This document shows, piece after piece, positions 24,688 through 32,266 of a DNA stretch of 61,786 bases. A program made the translations under genes and the position numbers. This stretch comes from an uncultured Polaribacter sp. GTDB taxonomy: Bacteria > Bacteroidota > Bacteroidia > Flavobacteriales > Flavobacteriaceae. The stretch is from contig CALKEB010000051.1 of NCBI GenBank assembly GCA_938084845.1, positions 1-61,786 on the forward strand, read 5' to 3'. How positions within the stretch are numbered: position 1 is the first letter of the stretch; each line of letters starts with the position of its first letter. The notes beneath the pieces are model-generated. The model did no database searches and was not told the origin of the DNA. It worked only from the letters and a program-made list of their open reading frames with translations.

Positions 24688-25212
24688 TTATCCCCGCTTT
24701 TTTTTCTCGTTGTATTTGTAAGGGATCGCTTTTTTTAAGTTTTCTACTATGGCATAGGTTGCAGGGCAAACAAATGTATTTGCAATTGTTAAATCTGTTA
24801 TTTGAATAAATTTTCTTCGATTGGTATGTGGGTATTCTGAACACGCTTTTGGACGGACCTCATAAATAAAACACGTATTATCAGTTTCATCTAAAAAAGT
24901 ACATGGAGAAGATTTTAACACCATAAAATCATCTGTATCCCTTTCTAAATAATAATTTATAAAATCTGAAGCTTTCATTTTTAAATGCTTAGAAATACGT
25001 TCTATATCCTTAGCTGTAAAAATAGGACTTGTGGTTTTACAACAATTTCCACATGCCAAACAATCTGTCTTTGCAAACTCTTTATCATGCAAATCTTGCA
25101 TCACATAATCTAGATTTTTTGGCGTACGCTTTTTTAGATTTGCAAAATATTTTTTAGATTCTTTTTCTGCTTCTTGTGCTAATTTAGGGAGTTGTTCCAG
25201 TTCTTTTTGCAT
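24688..25212 (-). CDS. YkgJ-type cysteine cluster protein
   Basis: A 174-residue protein of the YkgJ/UPF0153 family, thought to bind zinc or an iron-sulfur cluster. The cluster CLACGNCCKTTSP (about 55-67) and the second set, PCTFLDETDNTCFIYEVRP (about 102-120) followed by KACSEYP, give the expected eight cysteines. The N terminus is a charged helix rich in Glu and Lys. There is no signal peptide, so it is cytoplasmic. Function in the family is not established. It converges on the NamZ-like gene with one base between the stops and diverges from argS. Confidence 0.85.
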   Translation of the reverse strand: MQKELEQLPKLAQEAEKESKKYFANLKKRTPKNLDYVMQDLHDKEFAKTDCLACGNCCKTTSPIFTAKDIERISKHLKMKASDFINYYLERDTDDFMVLKSSPCTFLDETDNTCFIYEVRPKACSEYPHTNRRKFIQITDLTIANTFVCPATYAIVENLKKAIPYKYNEKKKRG

Positions 25213-25288
25213 TTGCGAAAATTACAATAATTCCCTTTAAATATATCCTTAAATTATGTATTTTCGCTTCTTAATTTTTTAAGAGTTT

Positions 25289-27064
25289 ATGAATATTCAA
25301 AATGTAATAGATACCAATGTAAAAAAAGGCTTCTTAGCCTTATATGATACAGAATTACCAACTGTAGAATTTCAGGCAACTCGTAAAGAATTTGATGGTG
25401 ATGTTACAGTAGTTGTTTTTCCAATGCTTCGATTTAAGAAAGGAAATCCTGTACAAATTGGAGAAGATTTAGGAGGCTATTTAGTTGCAAATGTTAAAGA
25501 AATTAAAGACTTTAATGTAGTTAAAGGTTTTCTGAACCTTGTAATATCAGATGAATTTTATTTAAATTTCTTTCAATCGATTTACAAAGAGACTCATTTT
25601 GGAATAGCTACTTTACATACAGACGAAAAAGCTGTTATGGTAGAATATTCATCTCCTAATACCAATAAACCTTTACATTTAGGACACGTTAGAAACAATT
25701 TACTTGGGTTTTCTGTGGCTGAAATTATTAAAGCTACAGGAAAAAAAGTGTATAAAACTCAAATTATAAATGATAGGGGAATTCATATTTGCAAGTCAAT
25801 GTTGGCATGGCAAAAGTTTGGAAATGGAGAAACCCCAATATCTACTGGTTTAAAAGGAGATAAACTGGTGGGTAATTATTATGTGAAATTTGATCAAGAA
25901 TACAAAAAAGAAATTGCTAGGTTAATTGCTGATGGCAAAAATGAAGAAGACGCAAAAAAAGAAGCACCTATACTATTAGAGGCACAAGAGATGTTACGAA
26001 AATGGGAAGCAGGAGATGCTGCTACTGTAGCTCTTTGGAAAGAAATGAATGGATGGGTCTATGATGGCTTTGAGGCTACTTACTCAAATATGGGTGTTAA
26101 TTTTGATACACTTTATTATGAAAGTGACACTTATTTACTAGGAAAAGATGTAGTAACACAAGGTTTAGAAAAAGGTGTTTTTTATAGAAAAGAAGACAAC
26201 TCTGTTTGGTGTGATTTAACAGCGGAAGGATTGGATGAAAAAATTGTGCTACGCTCTGATGGAACAGCCGTTTACATGACCCAAGATATTGGTACAGCAA
26301 TACAACGTGTTAAAGATTATACTGATGTAGGTGGTATGGTATATACTGTAGGAAACGAACAAGACTATCATTTTCAAGTATTGTTTTTAATCCTAAAAAA
26401 ACTAGGGTTTGATTGGGCAAAACAGCTACATCATTTAAGTTATGGAATGGTTGACTTACCTTCTGGAAAGATGAAATCACGAGAAGGAACTGTAGTAGAT
26501 GCAGATGACTTAATAGATGAAATGACAGCTACTGCTAAAGAGATCTCTGAAGAACTGGGAAAACTTGAAGGGTACTCCGAAAGTGAAAAAGAAGAATTGT
26601 ATAAAATCATTGGCTTAGGTGCATTAAAATATTTTGTTTTAAAAGTAGATCCTAAAAAAAGAATTTTATTTGATCCAAAATCTTCGGTAGATTTTCAAGG
26701 AAATACAGGTCCTTTTATTCAGTATACATATGCCAGAATTCAATCTATTATTAGAAAAGCAAATTTTGATTCCTCTTCTATGGTAACTATAGAATTGCAT
26801 CAAAAAGAAAAAGAATTATTAAAACAACTGGTAGTATTCCCTGAAACAATTCAGCAAGCAGCCACAAATTATTCTCCAGCTATTATTGCCAATTACACAT
26901 ATGATTTGGTAAAAGAATTCAATTCTTTTTATCAAAATGTATCTATACTTGGAGAAGAAAATAAAGATAAAAAAATATTTAGAGTACAATTGTCTAATAA
27001 AGTAGCGCAAACCATAAAAATAGCTTTTTCTTTATTAGGAATTCAAGTACCAGAAAGAATGTAA
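25289..27064 (+). CDS. argS: Arginyl-tRNA synthetase
   Basis: ArgRS is the class I synthetase that charges tRNA-Arg and needs the tRNA for amino-acid activation. It has 591 residues. The N-terminal additional domain (about 1-105) is followed by VEYSSPNTNKPLHLGH, the HIGH motif at 130-133. The second signature is the degenerate KMKSREGTVVDADDL (from about 394), normal for ArgRS in place of KMSKS. The DALR anticodon-binding domain follows QGNTGPFIQYTYARI near 480 and reaches the C terminus (GIQVPERM). Complete. lpdA follows 84 bp later with its own promoter box. Confidence 0.97.
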   Translation: MNIQNVIDTNVKKGFLALYDTELPTVEFQATRKEFDGDVTVVVFPMLRFKKGNPVQIGEDLGGYLVANVKEIKDFNVVKGFLNLVISDEFYLNFFQSIYKETHFGIATLHTDEKAVMVEYSSPNTNKPLHLGHVRNNLLGFSVAEIIKATGKKVYKTQIINDRGIHICKSMLAWQKFGNGETPISTGLKGDKLVGNYYVKFDQEYKKEIARLIADGKNEEDAKKEAPILLEAQEMLRKWEAGDAATVALWKEMNGWVYDGFEATYSNMGVNFDTLYYESDTYLLGKDVVTQGLEKGVFYRKEDNSVWCDLTAEGLDEKIVLRSDGTAVYMTQDIGTAIQRVKDYTDVGGMVYTVGNEQDYHFQVLFLILKKLGFDWAKQLHHLSYGMVDLPSGKMKSREGTVVDADDLIDEMTATAKEISEELGKLEGYSESEKEELYKIIGLGALKYFVLKVDPKKRILFDPKSSVDFQGNTGPFIQYTYARIQSIIRKANFDSSSMVTIELHQKEKELLKQLVVFPETIQQAATNYSPAIIANYTYDLVKEFNSFYQNVSILGEENKDKKIFRVQLSNKVAQTIKIAFSLLGIQVPERM

Positions 27065-27103
27065 CAATAAAAAGTAACTCTTTTAAGTTTAATAATCATT
27101 GTT

Positions 27104-27111
27104 TAATTTTG
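27104..27111 (+). promoter_or_regulatory. Promoter -7 box of lpdA
   Basis: TAATTTTG matches TAnnTTTG, 37 bp before the lpdA ATG. No TTG is found at the -33 position. Confidence 0.45.
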
Positions 27112-27148
27112 TCAACAATAATAAATACCAACTTAGAAAAAAAATAAA

Positions 27149-28537
27149 ATGAAATACGACATTATAATTATTGGAAGTGGACCTGGAGGATACGTAACAG
27201 GAATTAGAGCATCTCAATTAGGTTTTAAAGTTGCAATAGTAGAAAAAGAATCTTTAGGAGGTATTTGTTTAAACTGGGGATGTATTCCTACAAAAGCATT
27301 ACTAAAGTCCGCTCAAGTGTATGACTATTTAAAACATGTAGACGAATACGGTTTAAAAGCTGAAGCAATTGATAAAGATTTTGATGCCGTAATAAAAAGA
27401 AGTAGAGGAGTTGCAGATGGAATGAGTAAAGGTGTGCAATTCTTAATGAAAAAGAATAAAATAGACATTATAAATGGTTTTGGTAAACTAAAACCAGGTA
27501 AAAAAGTAGCGGTTACTGCAGAAGATGGAGCTGAAACTGAATATGCTGCAGACGCAATTATTATTGCTACTGGAGCTAGATCTAGAGAATTACCTAACTT
27601 GCCTCAAGATGGAGAAAAGGTAATCGGCTACAGAAAAGCTATGACACTGCCTAAGCAACCAAAATCTATGATTGTTGTAGGCTCTGGAGCTATTGGTGTG
27701 GAGTTTGCTCATTTTTATAATACAATGGGAACAGAAGTAACGATTGTAGAATATATGCCAAACTTGGTTCCTGTAGAAGATATTGATATTTCTAAGCAAT
27801 TTGAACGTTCTATAAAGAAATCTGGAATTAAGGTAATGACTAATTCTTCGGTAGAGGCTGTAGACATTTCTGGAAAAGGAGTTGTTGCTACTGTAAAAAC
27901 AAAAAAAGGAGAAGAAAAGCTAAAAGCTGATATTTTACTATCTGCTGTTGGAATAAAATCTAATATTGAAAATATTGGATTAGAAGAAGTGGGTATTATC
28001 GTAGACAGAGATAAAATTTTAGTTAACGATTTTTATCAAACGAACATTCCTGGATACTATGCAATTGGAGACGTTGTTCCTGGGCAAGCATTAGCGCATG
28101 TAGCTTCAGCTGAGGGTATTACTTGTGTAGAGAAATTAGCAGGTTTACATGTAGAGCCAATAGATTATGGAAATGTTCCTGGATGTACTTATGCAACACC
28201 AGAAATAGCTTCTGTAGGATTAACAGAGGCAAAAGCAAAAGAAGCTGGCTATGATTTAAAAATTGGTAAATTCCCGTTTTCTGCATCTGGTAAAGCAAAA
28301 GCTGCAGGAACACCAGACGGATTTGTTAAAGTAATTTTTGATGCAAAGTATGGAGAGTGGCTAGGATGTCATATGATTGGTGCTGGAGTTACAGACATGA
28401 TTGCAGAAGCAGTTTTAGGACGTAAACTAGAAACAACTGGGCACGAAGTGTTAAAAACAATACACCCTCATCCTACAATGAGTGAGGCAGTTATGGAAGC
28501 AGTTGCTGATGCTTATGATGAAGTTATTCATCTATAG
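27149..28537 (+). CDS. lpdA: Dihydrolipoyl dehydrogenase (E3)
   Basis: The E3 flavoprotein reoxidises dihydrolipoyl groups of pyruvate, 2-oxoglutarate and branched-chain dehydrogenase complexes and of the glycine cleavage system, reducing NAD. It has 462 residues. The FAD-binding GSGPGG (9-14) is present. The redox-active disulfide is C40/C45 in GGICLNWGCIPTKA. The NAD-binding site is VVGSGAIGVEFAHFY, and the active-site base is in HPHPTMSE near the C terminus. No E1 or E2 genes are adjacent. The DUF1573 gene starts 16 bp after its stop, so the two are probably co-transcribed. Confidence 0.97.
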   Translation: MKYDIIIIGSGPGGYVTGIRASQLGFKVAIVEKESLGGICLNWGCIPTKALLKSAQVYDYLKHVDEYGLKAEAIDKDFDAVIKRSRGVADGMSKGVQFLMKKNKIDIINGFGKLKPGKKVAVTAEDGAETEYAADAIIIATGARSRELPNLPQDGEKVIGYRKAMTLPKQPKSMIVVGSGAIGVEFAHFYNTMGTEVTIVEYMPNLVPVEDIDISKQFERSIKKSGIKVMTNSSVEAVDISGKGVVATVKTKKGEEKLKADILLSAVGIKSNIENIGLEEVGIIVDRDKILVNDFYQTNIPGYYAIGDVVPGQALAHVASAEGITCVEKLAGLHVEPIDYGNVPGCTYATPEIASVGLTEAKAKEAGYDLKIGKFPFSASGKAKAAGTPDGFVKVIFDAKYGEWLGCHMIGAGVTDMIAEAVLGRKLETTGHEVLKTIHPHPTMSEAVMEAVADAYDEVIHL

Positions 28538-28553
28538 TGTTCGTAAAACTAAA

Positions 28554-28985
28554 ATGAAAATTATAGATCCTGAACGTCACTATTATCCAATATTAAGAGG
28601 GTCAGAAATTACAGCTGCCTATAAACTTTATAACAGAGGAAATGAACCTTTAATTATTTATGATGTGCAAGCCTCTTGTGGTTGTATAGATATCAATTTT
28701 CCGGAGACCTCTATTGCTAAAGATGATTTTGGTTTTATTACATTAGATTATGATAGTGCAAAAAATATTGGCTTTGTAGAATTTTTTGTAACCATTAAAG
28801 CAAATACTGAAAAAGATGTATTTACCACGATTAAATTTGATTTAAATGTAGTAACCTCTCCCCATTACACCCAAGATTACGAAGAAATTTACTTAGATAG
28901 AAGAAAAGAAAAAATGGGTGGTGAAGTAGACGGAGATTTAACACAACAAGGCTATTATATAGACGAAGAAAGAACGGTAAGATAA
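28554..28985 (+). CDS. Cytoplasmic DUF1573 protein
   Basis: A 143-residue DUF1573 protein starting at the ATG 16 bp after lpdA. A longer reading frame from 28482 would overlap lpdA and adds no conserved sequence. The domain signature is clear: YKLYNRGNEPLIIYDVQAS followed by CGC, then the strand pattern IGFVEFFVTIKANTEK. Unlike the relative at 13726-14133 it has no signal peptide, which is unusual for the family. The C-terminal 40 residues are acidic and polar, with EEIYLDRRKEKMGGEVD. Its function is unknown. Linkage to lpdA might be chance or a shared transcript. Confidence 0.78.
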   Translation: MKIIDPERHYYPILRGSEITAAYKLYNRGNEPLIIYDVQASCGCIDINFPETSIAKDDFGFITLDYDSAKNIGFVEFFVTIKANTEKDVFTTIKFDLNVVTSPHYTQDYEEIYLDRRKEKMGGEVDGDLTQQGYYIDEERTVR

Positions 28986-29015
28986 TAGTAAACTCAAAAA
29001 TGACACTTTAGAAAT

Positions 29016-29621
29016 TTGTTAATTTTAGATACCCCAAAATTTAGTAAAGCGTTTTTAATAGCCGTATTTAAACTGGTATTAGCTGGTTGTTTTATCGGTT
29101 TTTTAAAAGAATACGATGAATTAATTGCATGTATTTTAATTCTAAAAATTATTCATAATATTTACATTGAAATTATAGTACCCAAAAAAAATAAAAACTG
29201 GCTATTATTAATTGGGATGCTGTTGACTGGATTTGGAGGTATTGTAGGCGAGACTTGGGGTGTAGCAAATGGGTATTGGGAATATCATGAGGTTACAAAA
29301 GCCATCCCTTTATGGGTTCCCTTTGCATGGATGCTAGCCTTTCATTTTTTATACAAATTAGAACGAAATTTAATTCTGCTTTTAGAAGATCAATCACAAA
29401 GAAATAAAATAATTTTGGCTATAATTTTAGCTTTAGTATTACCTGCTTTTGGTGAAGTTGTAACAATTTATTTAGGGGTTTGGACCTATTATTGGCCTTA
29501 TCAAATATTTGGAGTGCCTTTGTATGCCTTTTTATGCTTATTATTTGTGCATATGCTAGTGTATGTAATTTTACACTTTATTTGTAAAAGATATAAAATT
29601 AACGATATTGTTTATCATTAA
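29016..29621 (+). CDS. Uncharacterised multi-pass membrane protein
   Basis: A 201-residue integral membrane protein with about six hydrophobic segments (roughly 12-30, 36-54, 61-80, 98-115, 129-148, 165-190). I do not recognise a family. Aromatic and glycine motifs such as GETWGVANGYWEY (78-90) and GEVVTIYLGVWTYYWPYQIFG (about 149-169) look like an internal duplication: each half has a GE pair followed by an aromatic YW stretch. The only sensible start is TTG at 29016; no ATG is available before the first helix. Its 3' end overlaps rlmF, on the other strand, by four bases. Confidence 0.6.
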   Translation: MLILDTPKFSKAFLIAVFKLVLAGCFIGFLKEYDELIACILILKIIHNIYIEIIVPKKNKNWLLLIGMLLTGFGGIVGETWGVANGYWEYHEVTKAIPLWVPFAWMLAFHFLYKLERNLILLLEDQSQRNKIILAIILALVLPAFGEVVTIYLGVWTYYWPYQIFGVPLYAFLCLLFVHMLVYVILHFICKRYKINDIVYH

Positions 29622-30472
29622 AACCTCCAGCACACAATTCGAGTAACCTTATTACCTTGTTGCATTGGTATGGTTTTAAATTCTGTAACTCCTAATTTTT
29701 TAGAGGATGCTTTTAAACTCTCTACATTTTCTTTTTTAGAAACCAAGCTTGTAAACCACTTACTCTTTTTGGGTTGTAAAGAACTTTCATATAAATAAGT
29801 GTGTAAAAATGCTTTTTCACCTCCAACATACCAAAGTTCATTATTGTTCCCAGAAAAATTACGAACAGCATTATTTCCTAAATTTCTACTTTTCCGTTTA
29901 TTAGCTCCTTGAGCTTCTTCTGCAGATTTGTAGAATGGTGGATTACACATGGTTGCAGAAAAAGAATCCTCATTTTCTAATATATCTTTAAGTATGTGCT
30001 CTTCTTTAAACTGTTGACGTAATTCTATTTTACTTGTAAGATGATTATCATCAATAATATCTTGAGCAGTGTCTAAAGCATCTAAATCTATATCTGTTGC
30101 AACAAAATTCCAATTATACGCTGCAACACCTAATAAAGGATAAATACAAGTTGCCCCTGTACCAATATCTAAAATCTTAATATTCTTTTCATTGCCTAAC
30201 AAATCATTGATATGATGAATATAATCCAATCTTCCAGGTATTGGAGGACATAAATTTTCATCTGGAAAATCCCAAATAGAGATGTTATCATAAGAAAACA
30301 ACAAGGCTTTATTCAGTTCTTTTACCGCTTGTGGAATTGAAAAATCTATAGTTGTTGAATTGTAAGTATTAGTAATCACAAATTCTTTCAAAGCTGGATT
30401 TTGTTTTACCAAAACTTCAAAATCATACCTCTTATTAAATCTATTGTTTGGATGAAGCCCTTTATTTTTCAT
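29618..30472 (-). CDS. rlmF: 23S rRNA (adenine-1618-N6)-methyltransferase
   Basis: RlmF methylates N6 of A1618 in 23S rRNA using S-adenosylmethionine. At 284 residues it has the expected length. The N terminus KGLHPNNRFNKRYDFE (4-19) is the family signature. Motif I of the SAM fold is LDIGTGATCIYPL (101-113). The catalytic NPPF (177-180) is followed by YKSAEEAQ. It is translationally coupled to bshC: the bshC stop and the rlmF start overlap as TAATG at 30470-30474. No functional link between the two is known. Confidence 0.93.
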   Translation of the reverse strand: MKNKGLHPNNRFNKRYDFEVLVKQNPALKEFVITNTYNSTTIDFSIPQAVKELNKALLFSYDNISIWDFPDENLCPPIPGRLDYIHHINDLLGNEKNIKILDIGTGATCIYPLLGVAAYNWNFVATDIDLDALDTAQDIIDDNHLTSKIELRQQFKEEHILKDILENEDSFSATMCNPPFYKSAEEAQGANKRKSRNLGNNAVRNFSGNNNELWYVGGEKAFLHTYLYESSLQPKKSKWFTSLVSKKENVESLKASSKKLGVTEFKTIPMQQGNKVTRIVCWRF

Positions 30473-32064
30473 TAAATTTCTAGTATTGTAAACTCTAATT
30501 GTAAAGGATTTAATTCCTCTTTTAAAGTGGTTAAAAACGATGACCCGTATGCTAAATAAAAATCAGAGAAGTTTCGTTGGCGCTCCTCTAAAGATTGGTT
30601 TGGTAATAGTTCATTTTGCAATTGTGTTATTCTATCTACCAAGTCTTTTTGCCTTCGTTTTTCTGCTTTAAGCAATCGTTTTTCAAGATTTTCTAACCCT
30701 TTAATTTGCTTTCTCTCTTGGGCATTAACTGCATTTAAAAAAGTAACGTCTGTTTTTTTAGCAACCGCTTTTAAATCTTTAAATTGATTTTTTAAATACT
30801 CAATTTTATCAGAAAAATCAGTTTCAATTTCTGTACTTGCCACCACTTTTTTTGAAATTAAATCATACTGATTTAAGAAAATTTCTTCTTTGGAAATATT
30901 CAATCTTTTTAATTTCTCCGCTTGTTTTTTAGAAATAACTTGTACTGAATTTCGTAATAATAAAATTGGAAATGGTACATGTACCTTATTAAAATAATCT
31001 TTTAATTCTAACCAGTAAGCCAATTCTCCTCCTCCACCAATGTAGCAAAGATTTGGTAAAATTACTTCTTGGTATAAAGGCCTCATAATAACGTTAGGAG
31101 AAAATGCTAAAGGATTTTGTTCTGCCTCTGCCATTATTTGCTCTTTGGTAAAAGTAAGTGATGTATTCACTACTTTATAAATATCATCTTCAAAAACAAT
31201 TCGTTCTCTAAAGCCTTCTCCTAAATAAAAAAGATTTATTTCTCTAGGATTCACTTGAATTTTATAGTTTTTTTCTAATTCGTGAATTGATTTAGAAACT
31301 GCCCTAAATGAGGGTGTATCTTGCAATTCTTGCTTTACAAAGGGTACAAATAAAGATTTTAGCGGCAGAGCATCCCCATCAATTATAACTAAGCCATAAG
31401 TTTTAAAAATTTCATTGGCGATAAATCGAGTGGCATCTGCTAAATTATTTTGCTCTAAATACCCTTTAACAAATAACTCTTTTAGGAAGATTGCATTTTT
31501 AGAATTCCCTAAATGCTCAGAAAAAACATCAAAGACTTCTTTTAAACCTTCAGTAGAAAATCGACCCACTGCTCCACCCTCTTTTTTATTCCAAGCTACT
31601 TTTTTACCATCAAAATTAAAATAATTAATTTCCTCAAAATCGTGGTCTTCTGTAGCCATCCAATACATAGGAACAAAATTTTTATCCGGAAATTCTTTAG
31701 ATAGCTTCTCACATAAGTTTATGGTAGAAAATATTTTATATAAGAAATATAAAGGTCCTGTAAATAGGTTTAATTGATGGCCTGTAGTGATTGTAAACGT
31801 ATTCTCCTCTTTTAATAATTGTATGTTCGATTTCGTTTCTTCAGAAATCTGAAAGTTTACATATTGATCTAGTAAAGCATTTGATAAAATATTTCTATTT
31901 TCTGATGTAAATGATTTCTCTTTTTCTGATAATTGCAGTTTAAATCCTTCTAGATCAGGGAAATTAGTATAAAAAGGGCTAAGATTTTCATTTTGTTCCA
32001 AATAATAGTGCATTATTTCTGAAAAGAAGCCAGTTTTTTGAAAAGGAATGTGAGTTACTTTCAT
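30472..32064 (-). CDS. bshC: Bacillithiol biosynthesis cysteine-adding enzyme
   Basis: BshC joins cysteine to glucosaminyl-malate in the last step of bacillithiol synthesis, the low-molecular-weight thiol of Bacillota and many Bacteroidota. At 530 residues it is full length. TTGHQLNLFTGPLYFLYKI (about 93-111) and MYWMATEDHDFEEINYF (about 133-149) are the conserved Rossmann-like core. GGGGELAYWLELKDYF lies in the middle. A long Lys/Glu-rich coiled coil (about 435-495) is the helical arm typical of BshC. The bshA and bshB genes are not in the window. It starts the bshC-rlmF pair. Confidence 0.93.
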   Translation of the reverse strand: MKVTHIPFQKTGFFSEIMHYYLEQNENLSPFYTNFPDLEGFKLQLSEKEKSFTSENRNILSNALLDQYVNFQISEETKSNIQLLKEENTFTITTGHQLNLFTGPLYFLYKIFSTINLCEKLSKEFPDKNFVPMYWMATEDHDFEEINYFNFDGKKVAWNKKEGGAVGRFSTEGLKEVFDVFSEHLGNSKNAIFLKELFVKGYLEQNNLADATRFIANEIFKTYGLVIIDGDALPLKSLFVPFVKQELQDTPSFRAVSKSIHELEKNYKIQVNPREINLFYLGEGFRERIVFEDDIYKVVNTSLTFTKEQIMAEAEQNPLAFSPNVIMRPLYQEVILPNLCYIGGGGELAYWLELKDYFNKVHVPFPILLLRNSVQVISKKQAEKLKRLNISKEEIFLNQYDLISKKVVASTEIETDFSDKIEYLKNQFKDLKAVAKKTDVTFLNAVNAQERKQIKGLENLEKRLLKAEKRRQKDLVDRITQLQNELLPNQSLEERQRNFSDFYLAYGSSFLTTLKEELNPLQLEFTILEI

Positions 32065-32237
32065 AATTAATAACTCCTTTTATGACAACACTCAGAATGT
32101 AAAATAGAAATCATATCGTTTGGTTAAATTTTCGATAAAAATACAACTATTTTAAGCGATGATAAAAATTGTAAAATCCTCTAACATATTTTTAACGCTA
32201 TCTCTAAATCCTTACTGTAATTAATAAATTTTATTGC

Positions 32238-32262
32238 TTACATTTGGAAAAATCAAATGTAA
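32238..32262. promoter_or_regulatory. Promoter -7 box inside a perfect 9-bp inverted repeat, M14 gene 2
   Basis: TTACATTTG (32238-32246) and CAAATGTAA (32254-32262) are perfect inverted arms around GAAAAAT. The left arm contains TACATTTG, a full TAnnTTTG box, and the right arm ends four bases before the ATG at 32267. It could be an operator over the start site or a hairpin at the 5' end of the mRNA. Confidence 0.5.
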
Positions 32263-32266
32263 ACTC

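Noticed and set aside
28482..28553. Upstream extension of the cytoplasmic DUF1573 protein
   Set aside because: It lies within lpdA in another frame and adds no family sequence; the ATG at 28554 follows lpdA cleanly.
32234..32266. TTG start 11 codons ahead of the second M14 gene
   Set aside because: It lies upstream of the promoter box and would bury the signal peptide behind 11 polar residues.
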